From assembly GCA_023055505.1 (NCBI GenBank), contig JALIRH010000045.1, forward strand, positions 3,348,001-3,412,000: a stretch of DNA of 64,000 bases. The letters are read 5' to 3'. This stretch comes from Callipepla californica brunnescens. Its lineage: Eukaryota; Chordata; Aves; Galliformes; Odontophoridae. Positions 40,801-54,400 of this stretch are shown piece after piece. The notes beneath the pieces are model-generated. The model saw only the letters and a program-made list of their open reading frames with translations. It did no database searches and was not told the DNA's origin. A program made the translations under genes and the position numbers. Every line of letters begins with the position of its first letter. Position 1 is the first letter of the stretch.

Positions 40801-42543
40801 CGCACCCACAGCTTTTATTTTTTCCATAGCACAAAGTGCCCCATAAATGCTGCACAGCCCCATTCGGCCGCAGTTAATTGGAGGTTTCGAAGGCTCCCGC
40901 AGGAAGCCGGGACGGCGGCTGCTGCTGGGATTTTTTTTTGTTTTGTTTTGCTTTTGTTTAAGGATGTAGTGGAGACTTACACGTATTGCTCACAGCCTGG
41001 AAAAAAAACAACTGTAATTACTCCAGGCTGACGACGTGGCTGAGCACATCACACGGGGACGGCCGCACACGGGGCTCCGCTCACAGCCCCAGCCCTGGGC
41101 CGGGTACCCAGCACTGCTCCTGGGTCTGTGCCACGGTGGCAGTGGGAACCAGCTGCTCTGCCCCAAAAACAGCACTGGGAGGGATGGGGGGGATAAGCAC
41201 CTGAGTTTGGTGCACCCCAGGCAGGTGTGTGCGGTCAGAACAGCTGCAAGAAGCGATGGGAACTGGGGGCTGGGGCAGGTCAAAGCAGCACCCTCCCTTC
41301 CCCCCGCTGCCCTCTGATCCAGAGGGCTCTGGGAAGCACTGAACCCCACATGAAATCAGGACCATGACCCACTCCAGATTACACCAACGCCACTGAAAAT
41401 TCAGAGTCAGCCTTTTTGTTTGCTCTGTTTGATTATTTTCTCTTTACTGCTCACGCTGCACTCAGGACTGGCTCTGCCAGGGCCAGGCGCTCCACAGCTC
41501 CCGCTTTCCTTTAGATCCCCCCACTCCTGCGAGGGCTGCACACAGAGGACCCACACACGCATCACAGCGAAGGCACTCAGCCCGTCTCCTACTCCGTGAC
41601 TACGATAAGAAGAGCTGAGGAGAACCCCCCCAGCAGCTCCGCCGCGCTCAGCAGATTTCTGCTCCATTGTCCCTATGTCACATGAAACAGCGGCTGCAGC
41701 GAAAGGCGTCTCTTTGTCAACAAACAGAGCTCTGAAAGCAGAAGCGTCGCAAAGCGTTGTCCGGAAGGTGCACACCCGCTGACCAAGGGGGAAAAGGGGA
41801 ACGTTTTGGCTGTTCAGCCCCAAACAACCGCAAATAAAAATCACGTATTTAAAGGCGAGGAGCGCTCAGCTCCCACCCCCCACCCCCAGGGCGGATATAG
41901 ACACGTAGAGGTGAGAGGGTCAGGGGTGGCAATGCACACAAACCTCATCACCCTGAACACAGTGGAGATGGGGAAGGCCCGCGGGCACCGTCTGAGTGAT
42001 GGGTATCAGCACGGACCCCCCCAGCATCACCACCCGAGCACCCCGCTTACCGAGCAGTGGTGAGGGGCGCTCAGAACGCAATGCCTCCCGTTCCACGGAG
42101 AGCGACCACGGGAGGGGGGGGGGGGGGGACACGCTCAGCAGCTCCGTACCGGAACCACCCCCAAGCGAAACGAAAAACGACGACAACCGAAGAAAGCAAA
42201 CACACCGGCGGCGCTCCCCGCGCCCATCCCCGCACCTCAGGACCCAACGCAGCGCAGCGCGAAGGCCCCGCAGTGCCCCCCCCGCAGCCGTCACCGCTCC
42301 GGGGAAGGCCCCGCCGCACCGCACCGACCCCGCGGCCGCAGCCCAGCGGGGTTCCCCCCCACCAAGGCCGGGGGGGACACAGGGCCGCCCCGACCCCCCC
42401 CCACCCCGGGCAGCCCCGTTCCCCCCCGGGCCGCACCGCACCGCGCCGCTCCCCCCCCCCCTCAGCCCGGGCCCCGCAGCCGGCCGAGGCCGCGGCCTCA
42501 CCTCGAAGCGGCTCTTGGTGACGCCGTTCATCTCCCTGCGCAT
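25841..42543 (-). CDS. FBXL20: FBXL20, F-box/leucine-rich-repeat protein 20 (436 aa)
   Basis: Substrate receptor of an SCF (SKP1-CUL1-F-box) ubiquitin ligase. Fifteen coding exons join in frame to exactly 436 codons plus stop: 42502-42543, 37654-37715, 35371-35425, 34360-34434, 32779-32873, 32383-32451, 32188-32283, 30957-31083, 29867-29941, 29274-29404, 28652-28712, 28202-28246, 27760-27816, 26628-26840 and 25841-25948. The F-box spans about residues 25-70 (KLPKELLLRIFSFLDVVTLC...AWNVLALDGSNWQRIDLF). Cysteine-containing LRRs follow (for example LNLNGCTKITD, LDLASCTSITN, LNISWCDQVTKDG, LEVARCSQLTDVG, IELYDCQQITRAG). The tail VTPPPSVGGSRQRF ends in CRCCIIL, a CaaL-type prenylation motif. Length and sequence are near-identical to human FBXL20, as distinct from its paralogue FBXL2. 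Confidence 0.97.
26225..26445 (+). mobile_element. Truncated CR1 LINE (3' end)
   Basis: The plus strand contains hallmark CR1 3' sequence in degenerate form: GGGGATGGCCTCACGTCGCA, CAGGTTCAGGTTGGATACTT, a TTTCTTGTGCAAAGAGCAGT block, GACTGCCTGGGG and TCTCCAACCTTAACGATTC. No reverse-transcriptase coding part remains. It is antisense within the FBXL20 intron before the last exon. Confidence 0.8.
39206..39228. repeat. (GAC/GAT)n microsatellite in FBXL20 intron 1
   Basis: GACGACGATGATGATGATGATG-type triplet run. FBXL20 intron 1 (37716-42501) otherwise shows no gene or recognisable repeat to me. Confidence 0.85.
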
Positions 42544-43150
42544 GGCGAGGGCCGTGCGGGGAACCGGGGGAAGGGGGGAGGGGGGGGGGCAGGGCCCGGC
42601 CGCGGCCCGGGGGGAGCGGAGCTCCTGCGGCCTCAACTTCAACCCCAAACAAAAACACGGGGCACCTGCCAACAACGCGCGCGCTCATTGGTCGGCGCCG
42701 GGGCACGGCTCGTGCTGCAGCGGGGGGGGGGGGGGAGGGGGCGAATGGGGGAGAGTGCGCGGTTCTCTTCGCTCCCCCCCCCCACTCCTCCTCCTCCTCC
42801 TCTTCCTCCCTTCCCCCCGGCGCCCACCTACCCCGCAGAGCGCCGCCGCGCCCATCGCGCCCAGGTGCTGCCGGGGGGGCTTTGGGGATCCCCACCCCTT
42901 CCCCGTAGCGGGGGCTGCGCGGTGTACCCCTCCCATACACACACACAGACACCCCCGGGGGAGCGGTACGGCCCCGCCGCACTGCGGGGGGGGGGGGGGG
43001 GGGCGGTAACGGGGGGGGGGTCCCGGGGGGAGCACCCCCCGCCCCGCCGTTCCCTTCCGGGAGGAGCAGACAGAGCGCGGGAGGCGACCAATGGCGCGCC
43101 GAGCTGGCGCGACGTCATCAGTGACGTCATCGCGCGGGAAAATCGAGCAT
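42544..43150. promoter_or_regulatory. FBXL20: FBXL20 CpG-island promoter with two CRE sites
   Basis: The CpG-dense region upstream of the FBXL20 ATG contains an inverted CCAAT box (ATTGG, near 42688-42692), a CCAAT box at about 43088-43092, a GACGTCA half-palindrome at 43111-43117 and a full CRE TGACGTCA at 43122-43129. An E2F-like GCGCGGGAAAA follows at about 43132. The distal CRE/E2F part is about 580 bases from the start codon, so the exact core promoter is uncertain. Confidence 0.6.
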
Positions 43151-43161
43151 GGCCGGAAGCG

Positions 43162-43191
<30 letters not shown>
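43162..43191. repeat. (C)30 homopolymer
   Basis: Thirty consecutive C, bounded by AAGCG and GGTGGG. It sits between the CRE pair of the FBXL20 promoter and the end of the MED1 3' UTR. Confidence 0.95.
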
Positions 43192-43195
<4 letters not shown>

Positions 43196-43325
43196 GGCAG
43201 CGCCCCCGCGAGAAACAATTAACTACTCAATTAACGCGGATACACGAGGACGAGCGCTTAGAAAAGGACCGCTTTCTTTTAATCCCAACGGGAGGAGCGC
43301 GGGCCGAGATTAAAAGGCTTGGCTT

Positions 43326-45485
43326 TTTATTCTGCGTACACACTGATCTTTCCGATACTGAAAAGTGACGTGGAGTATCACCGAGGATAAGCAAAAAGAG
43401 TTCAAAAATAAAACATCTGTTGAGAGGCCCAGCAGTGCCGCGTGGCGACGTCCCCTCCTCTCCCCAGCGCCCGTCCTTCGTGCACAGCTCGGGCTGTGCA
43501 GCTGTGTCCGTGGGGGTTTCACAGCACCACCTCGAGTGGGAGACGTCCAATTCCGAACATCGAACTTTGGTCTCGGGCAAGCAGATGAGGAAATGTGTTG
43601 AGCTCGTTCAAGCACGGCGCTGTACCCACGACGACGCTCAGTGGGGATTCCTCTGAACTTCCTCATGGGGGTAAAACGTGACTCCAACCAACAAACCGTC
43701 CCGGGACACCCCCGGCCCCCGTTCTGCTTTTAAGAGCGCTGCTTCTGCCTCCACGCAGCCCAGAAGGGATCGAAGGGCTTCAAAAACAAAGGGGTTTAAG
43801 GATCGAGGGGCAGAGCGCAGCGAGCTGTCCACCTGCAGAGCCTCCAGGAGCGGGGTCTCAAAAGTCACCCAGCGCTGTTGCATTTCTTACATCCTCTTCA
43901 GACACCCCTCAGTCATAGATTCTGATGCTGCGTAAGATAACGTCGTTGGCTCCAGGTTTAATTACTGCTTTTGTTTGTTTTTTTTAAATCACCTCAGCAC
44001 AGGAAGATGGGAGCACAGGGGAGGGGCGAGCTGCGGCTGGAAAATACGAGGGACAGCTCTCCAGTTTGGGGGGGGGTTGGAGAAATTCTTGGCTCCTGCA
44101 TCCTACAGGAACCTGGGAACTAAGCTGATGGCAGGAGGGACGGTGGAAAAGCCCTACAACCAACTGAACAACCCTATGGAAGAGGATCTGCCTCGCTATG
44201 GCTTGCAATGAGCCAGGAAATAAACTGCTTGCCCGGAACATCAGAGAGCAAAGCAGAACTGCAAACCTCTGTGGTTTGCAATGTAAATCCTTGATGTGTC
44301 TTTGGGAAACATCCCCAGATGTGAAGTGTCAATCATTCCCGTGGGTGAAATCCAACGGGAGCACGATTCTGCCCAGAATTCAGAAGATGTGTTCACGTAA
44401 CACTTGGTTTCTTCTTCAGCACATTGGATTCAACTGCTTTTAAAAATAAAACCCTCTCCAGTGTCTCTCTTCCTCTCAGGGACCACAAGATAAGACCGCA
44501 GAGGATGCCTGAGTCATGCTCTTCATTCCAGCCCAAGGGGGAAAATCCGACGTTTGAGGAAATCATTGCTTCTGCTGCAGTCCTTACCCAGGTGAACCAG
44601 CTGGGGTCTGTGCTTCCAGCAGTGTAAGTGCAACCACAAGGACGTGACCGACCCACGCTGCTGAGCTAACACCTCCCAGAGAGACAAGAGATGTGTACCA
44701 CAGGCTCTGTCCAAACCACCACGTCCCTTTGGACTCTGCGTGATACCACTGAAACTAAAGCTGCATGAAAACAAGCAGCACAGCACATTCGGGCATGGAC
44801 ATAAATAAATAACTACCATGAAAGGGAAGTAACAAATCAGACAGCAACCCTTCATCACTTTGACCTGGAATAAAAACACTGATGTCCGTCTGAACAGGGC
44901 CTGATCCTGCAGCACATACCAGAGTAAGACGAAGCTCCTCAGCACCGCCCCAAATCAGGCACTGAATGAAGAAGTGTCAGAAAAGTAATTAAAAAGCACT
45001 TCTTCTTTTCCCTCCAACCGCCCTTTAAAAAGGAATAAAACCCAGCCCTAAATCGTACCCCAAAAGAACTAGCTTAAAACTTCCTAAAAGCAAAAGCACA
45101 TTTGTCTGAATGAGAAGAGAGGCAGAGGAGCTCAGAGCCTCCCAGGACAGCCTGTTTCTGCTGCATCACTTTGAGGTCAGCTCCCACACTTACACACATA
45201 CTTTACACCCATTAAGTCTAATGGGCCTATTAATACTTATTAAGCATGAGTGTAAGTGTCCATAGGATGAAGGCCACAGTCAGGAACCTGGCTCACAGAA
45301 TGAGCTGCTGGCACTCGCACACATTCTGTGTAGTCTTTGGAGATCCTTGGAAATACTTCTTTTTCTCTTAAAACACACCTCATAAAGATTAGTGTGGCAG
45401 CTTTGCAGCAAGTGGTTCCCCTCCTCTCCTTCCCTAGAACCCGCAGGTCCCACGTACAGCTCATCTTTCAAAGATACTGAGAAAA
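43326..45485 (-). other. MED1: Probable MED1 3' UTR
   Basis: Minus-strand sequence after the MED1 stop at 45486, without any supported gene, down to a minus-strand AATAAA at 43331-43326. This gives about 2.2 kb of 3' UTR, typical for MED1. The end is inferred from the poly(A) signal. Confidence 0.55.
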
Positions 45486-48400
45486 TTAATTGCCAATTAG
45501 AGCCACATCCATGAGATCATCATCTTCTTCCCCAATCAGAAACTCAGGGCTAGCCCGGGACGGCCGCTCTGCTGAAAGGATAGCACTGCTCGCCATGGAG
45601 AGAGACTGGTCAGCTGAAATGGGGGATTTGGACCAGCTCTCCGGCTTGATGCTGTGAGATTTCTTCTTGTCTCTGTCTTTATCCCGATCCCGATCTCTGT
45701 CCCGGTCTTTGTCTTTCACTTTCTTCTTCTCTTTTTTGTGCTTCTTATGTTTTTCTGAGCTGTACTCAGGCAACGGCCTAATGCCATCGTCAGAGCTGGG
45801 GCTGTTCTGATAGGATTTCTCTGCTATGGAAGAGCCCGACTCACTCTCACTGTCTATGTTTTGGGGAGTGTATGCTGGTGACTTACTGTGGCTGGGAGAG
45901 CAGCGTTCGTGTTTTGGAGTAGATCCACTGATTAAAGGGGATCCGTAGCTTTTGGAAGAAGCCATCTGAGGCCTTAAGCTATCCCCACCTCCTTCCCCAG
46001 GTTTCTGCAAAGTTACTTTGGCTTTAATACTAGGGGAACCACCATCGTGCTTGCTGATGATAATTTTGGCCACTCCAGTGCTTCCCACGTTTTTGGAGTC
46101 TGAAGTCTTCTTGGAAGAGTCAACGGATCCTCCAGAAACAGAAACTTTAGATTTCTCTTTCTCGCTCTTCTCTCGTTTGCCCTGGAACTCACCTCCAGAC
46201 ATATTGTGTTTGGAGGACATAGTATGGCTTGAGGAATTGGAACTTGGCCCCATTTGTCCATCCATTGGGTCATCTCCACCAGGCCCGCTAGTGACAACCC
46301 CATGTTTCAGTTTGTCTATGACTGCAGTCAGAGATGGCTTCTTATTTCTGCTAGGAGACTTGCCTTTGGAACTTCCATGCTGGTTTTGAGATGAAGACAT
46401 GGAAGACCCGCTGGATGAAAAGGAAGATGAAGATGCCGTGGAAGAATTTGATGAAGGAGGAGGCTTCTGTGACATAGACCCAGAGGATCCCATTCCTGAA
46501 GATGATTTCATACTCGAGCTTGACCCAGTTCCAGACATATGAGAGCCTCCAGAACCTGAACTGATAGGTGACTTTGCTTTAGATGAAGGGGGAGTACCTG
46601 GAACAGGTTTCATGGGGGATGCAAGCTTGTCAGAACCTCCTGAGGGTCTCGAATGAGATGGAGAGATGTTTGGCTTACTCATGGAAGGGTTCATAAGCGA
46701 TGATGGCTTTCCTTGAGGTTTCATCTTGGTACTTCCAGAACCACTGCTGAGGCCGTGTTTGGTAATGGGGGAGGACCCGGGTTTTCCCACCGACTGAGCT
46801 GAGCTTTTGGACGGACCTGAACTTGAGCCACCCTGGCTCGAGTAGAGGCTGCTGCTCATCTTTGAGCCAGAAGATCCCTCTGATTTGCTGCTTTTAATTT
46901 TGCCTGAGGTTGAAGAAGAGGAAGAGGAGGAGGAGGAGGAAGAATGGCTATGATGGCTTTTGCTGCTGGAGGAGGTGACAGAGCCGCTACTTGTGTACTG
47001 GCCATGAGAAGACGGTTTGCCAACAGTCACAGTTCCTTTTGGGATCTGAATGGTGATTTTTGGAATAGGAGGAGTAGCTACACCGGGAGGAGTCTGAGAT
47101 CTGCCTGAACTCCCAGGAGATTTGGACCCACCAGTGCTTGCTGGTGGTGTGAAAGGCCTGTTGGACGAACTGTGGGACGGTGACTTCCCATCTGTCTCCT
47201 GCTTCTTCCGCTTTGGAAGTTTCTCTTTACTTTTGCCGTCGCTGGATGGTGTCCGGCTGCGCTTCCCTGGCTTCCCATCTATTCCAGAACCTGCCATGTT
47301 ACTTCCAGAACCATTGCCTTCCTTTACCCGTTTCTGAGACTTCTCTTTCCCTAAATCCCCTGTATTCAGTAAGGGGCTCTGACCTCCACTGTGATGCTCC
47401 ATGATGTCAGAGGACCCCAGTGCTTTGCTCGCAGCTGCAATAATACTAAAATCTACCGTATCAGACTGATTGCTCCCCTTAAATTTATTTTCCCCCCCAT
47501 CGCCCCCCAACACTTGTACTCCCAAAGTACTCAGAGCCTGGGATGCATAGCCCTTGAAATCATCTGTGTCCCCGCTTTGACTACTCTCGTCAAAGTACTC
47601 CTCCGCAAAGCCACTTTGGCTCTGACTGTTTAGCAAGTCAGGATTGAAATCTACCCCATCTGGAAAAAAATGGTTTGAAGAATCACTGTTGGGGCTCACA
47701 GCAGCGTCTGCTATCAGGTCTGCTGGATCTGTGTATGGATTCTCACTATTGTTGGTCTGAAAAACATCCGGGTCAAAGAGGGCACTTTGTGAATGTCCTG
47801 AACTAGAAGAGTCCCTTACAGGAGTGCCAATGGCTGGACAGTCCTCATTGGTGGCAGGTAGCTTGGAAGCCTCCTCTGCTATATCCGAAAGGATATCAGT
47901 AACATCGGCTCCAATGCTGTCTGAACTGGAGAGTCGAACCATTCTCTGAATACCGGGCTGCGAGTGAGGTATAGGCTGCGGGTATGTAGTAGGAGGAGTG
48001 CTGCATTGGCTGGGTGCTGGAGTAATATGAGGGGTGTCCAGGGTATCTGCAGTCATGTTGACATCAAAAATGGGATTCTGGGAGTCAACATCCATTGAAA
48101 AGAGCTCCCTCTGGAAATCATCCTCAGTCTGATGCTTGGGCTTGTCGGCAGGCATGCGGGATTTTTTTTTCTTTTGCTTACTCCCCCCAGGGCCCATTTC
48201 CATTCTGGGAGAGCCAGAGGAAGAGTTCTGCCTTTCAAGAGGGCTGCTCCCATACAGAGTGGAGAAATCCTGAGGAGGATTCTCTTTAAGAAGGTTCATG
48301 AGCATGGGGTGGTTCTTGGTGTTGCCTGCTGGTGAGGATAATGGCGGGGGTGTGTGATGGGGAGGGGTAGGACTTGAGCCAATGGCAGACCCCACATTCC

Positions 48401-51400
48401 CTGTGATCTGTAACAAACTAGTGAGGATTGGGTTCTGAGACACTTTGCTGAAGTCCTCCCCATGGCCCACCGAGTCATGCCTCTCTTTCATGCTTATGCT
48501 CATGTTAAACAAAGTAGTGATGGGCCCCCCAGGAAAAGTGTTGGTTGGGGTAGTGGTACCACTCATCGGGTTGCTGCCTGTGGTCATGCCATACCCTGGG
48601 CTGCTGGCTGGAGGAAGGTTTTTCTTCACCATATCTTCTACTGTCTCTGCAATGAGGGACAAGGCTGGCGTATCTGCCTGAATCGTTTCTGCTTTCCTAC
48701 GGATTGCTCTCATGGTCACAGGAATGGACATACATCTGCAAGACACAAAACAAGGGGTTTAGCACATACCTCGCTGCCTTTACAGTTTTAAAACTTCAAC
48801 ACATATGGCAAGCAATAAAGCTGCTGAGCACAAGAGAGCAGCAGCTGCAGCCACTGTAAATGCTCTGCTGTTCTGTTTGTATTTCCACTGCCTCTCTTCC
48901 AAACCATCACAAGCAAAACTCACCTGCACACGGACTGGCTCCAAAAACTGCTAGGAGAAATATGAGGCAGACACATAAGATTCAGAGTGCTTCTAGGTCA
49001 CTTTTGGAGCCTGTTTTCACATTGCCAGTTCTGCCCCTCAAAGTAGAGCTTTCTGCAGCTTGAAAATCTGGGTGTGATGCCATCAAAGGCATTTACATAT
49101 AACTGCACTTGCTAATTGCTGCAGACTGGCTTACAAACAACACTCAAAGTAACACTGAATGATGGAACAAAAATATCCAGCTTACCTTTGAACAACTTTG
49201 GCAATGAAGTCATCTGTGCAGATCAGAGCATCAGACAGCCCTTTGTATAGCTTACAGTTCACATGAGTAGAGTCTTGCACATCCATTACCACTGAAAGAG
49301 AGAAGGCATTTAGAAGAAATGGAAATTCTGGTAACAGTGGAAGAAAACACTGACATCCCTCCTTTAAATACACTGTGCTCTTACCACACACCAGGGAGTC
49401 ATTCACAGGATGCTGAAAGGATACACTGAAACAGGAGTCAGAGAGAGGACAAACTTCAAACTGCAGGATCCCAGGAGAATCTGAAAGACACAGGAACGAC
49501 TAAACCAGAGAACACAGGAGATGAACCAGAGGATAGCTCTATACACTATGACAAAGAAAGGGAAAAAAAGGAGAGAAACAAAAAGGAAAGACCCAGAGTT
49601 CTTCATTATTTGCACAGTACATCCCATTTGTTGCACTACCCACCTTCTTTTAAAACTGTTCGCTTGACACAGCTGCCGATCAGTGTGTTGTATGCCACTT
49701 GGTGTCTGATCAAATTGAGGATAAGAGGAACCCGTCCGGGGTGCTGGAAGGCGATTTTGCTGATCAGTGTTCCTTGAAGGCTTCTTCCATCTGGGAGAGG
49801 AGCATCCTTGTTCAGAAAGTAACAGTGCTGCTGCCCTGGAAGAGCCTGACAAACAATTTGTGCTTTATTCCAGCTAGTATTGAGTGCAATAACAAGGCAA
49901 TAACAGACAGCTAGTGCAGACTCCAGACTCAAGTGATGCCAAGCCACTTTTCTGGCTGAAAACGTATCAGAATTCTAATGATCAGATAGCAGTCTGGCAC
50001 TGCTGTAGCAGTTTCCCTTATCCTGCTTGAAGAATGCCTCATCTACAGGCAAAGCACCCTGACTGTAACCACGTACTTACTGCATAGAAGCGCATATTGT
50101 GGTTCAAAGGCACAGGATCGGCCTCCTTAGATAATTCAAACTGTGTAATCAGCTCATACAAAGGTACAAACGTTGGTGCTGTGTCAAACAACGGAATACC
50201 TGGAGAACAAATAGCAAAGAATGGCACACTTTAAAAAAACAGCTGTAGTTTATTAATCAAAGCTCAGGGAGTATCTTTCTCACACATCTGCCACTCACCT
50301 GTGCAGCCCTGAAGTTTCTGAATGAAAGCTCGAGACACTGGAATAGGACGTGGGAATTTCAAGAAGAAGCAAGCTGGTAAGTCCACGCTGTTAGCACTGG
50401 TGATTGATGAGAAGGATGGAGTTCTGGAACATTCAATTAATACAAGATCTTGTTAGATGCAGGGCATGACTCCGGCTCCTGCTAGGAGTGCCAGACATTA
50501 TTTACCACTTTCTCAAATACAAGCAGATTGTTATATTTTCTTAAAAAGACTCCTCAAAAGAATGCCCCATGCCTAAAACACACATTTCTCAGCCTCATAT
50601 AATGCAACAACAGCACACAGTCACCTCTCTATCCTAACTCTGAAAGAGGGCTGAAGGTTGGATTTGCATCTAAAGAAGACCACCGAGGAAGGCCTGGCTG
50701 ATAGCCCCTTTGCTTACCCTTTGCTGTCCACTGGATGAGAGCCCATAATCAGTGGTGCAATGGGAAGTTTGTACATTGCCATGGTTCCCTCAACTGTTAC
50801 TGACACATTCATACCCAAAGATCGAGGAACTGCGAAACAAGGCGAGAAAAAAAACAAAGACAGCTTTATGAATTATTTCAAGTGGAAATACAGTACTTTC
50901 TTTACATAGCAGAGCAGTCTGTAGTGGCTCCTATAAGTGACCTACCATTGTTCTCATGCAAAATAACGGGGGCCCCAGTGCCATCTTCAAATAAATCGTA
51001 CGGTGAGACGTAATACTTGAGATTCATAAGGAGACCTGAAGGAGAAAGGCTTATGAACAAGTACCTGGATGATGTAATTCAACCCAAACATTATTAACCC
51101 CTGTAACCACATAACATACACACTGTAACTTGGCACATGCTGCACAGAACTTCTAGAGCACTGTGAAAGAGCCGTCAAAGACCCGGACACGGCCATCTGC
51201 CACAGCTTTGTAAAGGAAAAACAGCTCTGTGGACTGTGTGGGACAATATTCAACCACCTTGTTCCTCTTTGAGTAGCATTTTTCTTATTATCATCGGGTA
51301 ACGTTAATAAAGGGTACCCTGAACAAAATGATCTCTTTCTTTTTTATGTGTTAATCAAAGATACCTCCGCTCCTCGGGGTGAGATAGCCAACACTGCCAT

Positions 51401-54400
51401 GAAGAATCTTGTCCAGTGGGTTTGCGTTGGTGGCTTGCCTGCAAGAGAGGCAATCAACTGTTTTAACAGGCTCAAACCACACTTGAAGCCACAGTTCATG
51501 TGCTGATGGAAGTCTGAAGATCTCATCTCAATATATGCACTGCTCGGTCACAGAGGTATCTTAAACTACACACAGCTACAGGCAAAGAGGAAGCCATTTC
51601 TTATTGCCACAGCACAGATGGTTTATCTCCTGATTCTACAGCAGTATAAGATGAGGAAATGTTTCTCCATTTCTGACTGCAAAACACTCATTATCACAAA
51701 TCCATCTAGTTATGAATATTTTTTTGTCTTTCTAGACTTTTTCAGTTGAATTCTGTTAAAAAAGGTCAATTCCAGAAGGCTCTGAGCAGTAATTTCAGTC
51801 TCCCTTTATCACTCTCCTGCTAGCACAGCCTTCCTTAAACTTCAGCACTGTATTTTTTAGCAATAGTGTCACAGTGCATAGGCACTGGTGTGACACTTCA
51901 TGGATATACAGCACTTGGCACGATTACCATTGGTCACTGTAATCAGCACAGAAAAGTACACCACCACCACAAAAAAACAGCCAGCAAATCACAGAGATGT
52001 TCTTACCAATACATCCCTGCCATTTTGGAGAGATCCAGCTCCAAGGACTGAAGAGCCAAGTACATTTTAGTTTTGAGTTTGCTGGGAATAAAAGAAGAAA
52101 AATTAAAAGGAACTGTACAAAAAAACCCAAACCCCCAGAACTGCAGGGTGACAAGCTGCAGCACATCCCATCAGGTAAAGCATTCTGAAATTTTAACTTC
52201 TCAATTCCCACTCCCTCTGTGAGTTAAATCCTCCTCATCCATTGTGTACAATGCAAAACGCAGTGATGAAGTCAGCACGGTTGAGAAACAGCAGGAACAA
52301 TGAGAAGCTGAGCACAGAACTACAAGCTTGAAGGCTTGATCACTTTCATACACGTGGATGCAAATAAATGCAATGCATATTCTAGACTTACTTGTCTCCT
52401 GGCAACTTATACAGGTTGACAAGTCCCCTTAGATGCTTAGAAAATTCATCAAAATTTTTCTCTCTGAAAGTAAAAGGGAGAAAAAGTAATACGTATTCAG
52501 ATCTGTTGCACATAAGGCTTTGTTTCTAAAAGTTATATTAAAACAAATACTAAATCACTTCAGAATTGATTTTTGCTACATGAAAGCTGAATGATGTGTT
52601 CTTTAAATGATCCTGATCTGAATCTTTAAATGATTCTGATGAATGCTGTGCTGTGGCTTCCAAGATACCATGCACAGCAGTCAGGATCAGAAATATCTGA
52701 ACCAATGCCAGAAGATCTCCTGGAGAAGGGGAGAGACTTTGTGGGGAAAGAACAGTTATGAAACGTTTTGTGCTCCCAAGCACAAAACAGCATCTGATCA
52801 AAATCAGAATATGCAACAGCTCTTGTAGCTCACCTCAGATGTTGCACCAATTCTGGACAGCTCTGAAAGGGAAAGAACACACAGCAATATCAATGTCAGA
52901 TGCATCAGTTTAAGTCTTTGTGCAGCACAACAGCTGTAAAATATCAGGACAGCGAAATCTGTGAGCATCAGCTTTTGATGAGAAGCAACAAAATGCTCAC
53001 AACTACATGCTGCTATGTTTCTACTTCTGCTTGTCAAGCCCCTTCAAAACAACAGCAATGCTATTCATTCTTGAACTACTAATTTGGAATAAACTTTGAA
53101 AGCTGTGAAGCCTCAGGTTGAAGGCCTATGATTTTATAACAGATATTAAAAGCAGTCTGTTTTCAGAAAAGCAGCTACATCAATGACAATGGTAAATTCA
53201 GACTCCTACACCTATGGAGGAGGGAAGTAAAGCCATTTTCTTACAGCCCTTAACCTGTAAGATTAATTTCCTTATTCTTCCCCCAGAAATAAACCTTTCA
53301 GAAACACAACGGTAACTTCCACAAATAATTTTTCCAGTTGTGATGCTACTCCAAGGAAAACAGAGACCATCAGCAGAACAGTCCTTGCACAAATGAACAT
53401 TAAACCACAGGAACAGACTTCTCCATGGGGACTTTGACCTTCCACCAGAACAAGCAGGGAAGGTATAACGTTAGGTTTGGCAGAATGTTCAATATAATCC
53501 ATTTTCTCAGGAAAAAGGAAAGCAAAACCACAGTTCCAAAAATGAAGGCATTTTTTTTCTCATCTTTCTCAGCAATACATACCACAGGGTTTTCTCCATG
53601 GTGAGCCACCTTGACATCACACAGCAGCCCCGTTGGATCTAACTGGACCTCCACATAGAACATGTCTGAAGTGATGTAACATTCAGTGCCGTTTGCACTA
53701 AGGTGAGATCCAAGGCTGACATACAAAACGAAACAAAAACTGCTATGAGATGCACACACAAAAAGAAGTCAGAGCAGCAGTGAGATTACAACGTGTGCAG
53801 ATAAACAGGAAATGCCTCTGCCATAAAATGAAGGAGAAGACTTACCCATTTTGTCTAGCTATAGACTCCAAGCGATCTGTCATGGCAGGCAGAGAAGACA
53901 CTAGACACAGAAAGCAAACAAACAAGGCTCAGTGATTCACCATCTTTCCAGGAATGACATATCCGCATTAAAAGCAATCTCAACTACTCACTCACTCCTA
54001 CTCTGTACTCAAAAAACGAGCAGGGCCATTCTCTACAGAGAAAAATAAGAAGTAAAGAGAGAGAGTAGATTTTTGTCTCCGAGTGGAATTCAGGTACGGG
54101 CAATAAGAATAAAAATAACACAGGCAATCTTGACTGCTAACGACTCACAAGAAATAAGGATGCTTCTATAAACGTGAGCACCGCTAGCAGTAACCTTGCA
54201 GGTTTCTCTAACGTAGAGTATTTCCACAGTCTGTCACTGCTAAGCACTTCCTGAGTGCATGCACAGGGCGTACCAACCTTTCAGTGCCTTCTGCAGAGTC
54301 TCCAAACAGCTCACCAGATGTTGGTGCCCCCCAGAGTTCATCACAACTCGCTTTTCCTGTGTCAGAAAGAAGAAAAATGGTCTTTTAAAGTTTCGCTCCG

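Noticed and set aside
41996..43009. 337-codon plus-strand open frame opposite FBXL20 exon 1
   Set aside because: Pro/Arg/Gly-rich translation of a CpG island with no domain. The FBXL20 start on the minus strand accounts for conservation here.
43975..44660. Small plus-strand open frames within the MED1 3' UTR
   Set aside because: They are short, unrelated to known proteins and lie in the probable untranslated region of MED1 on the other strand.
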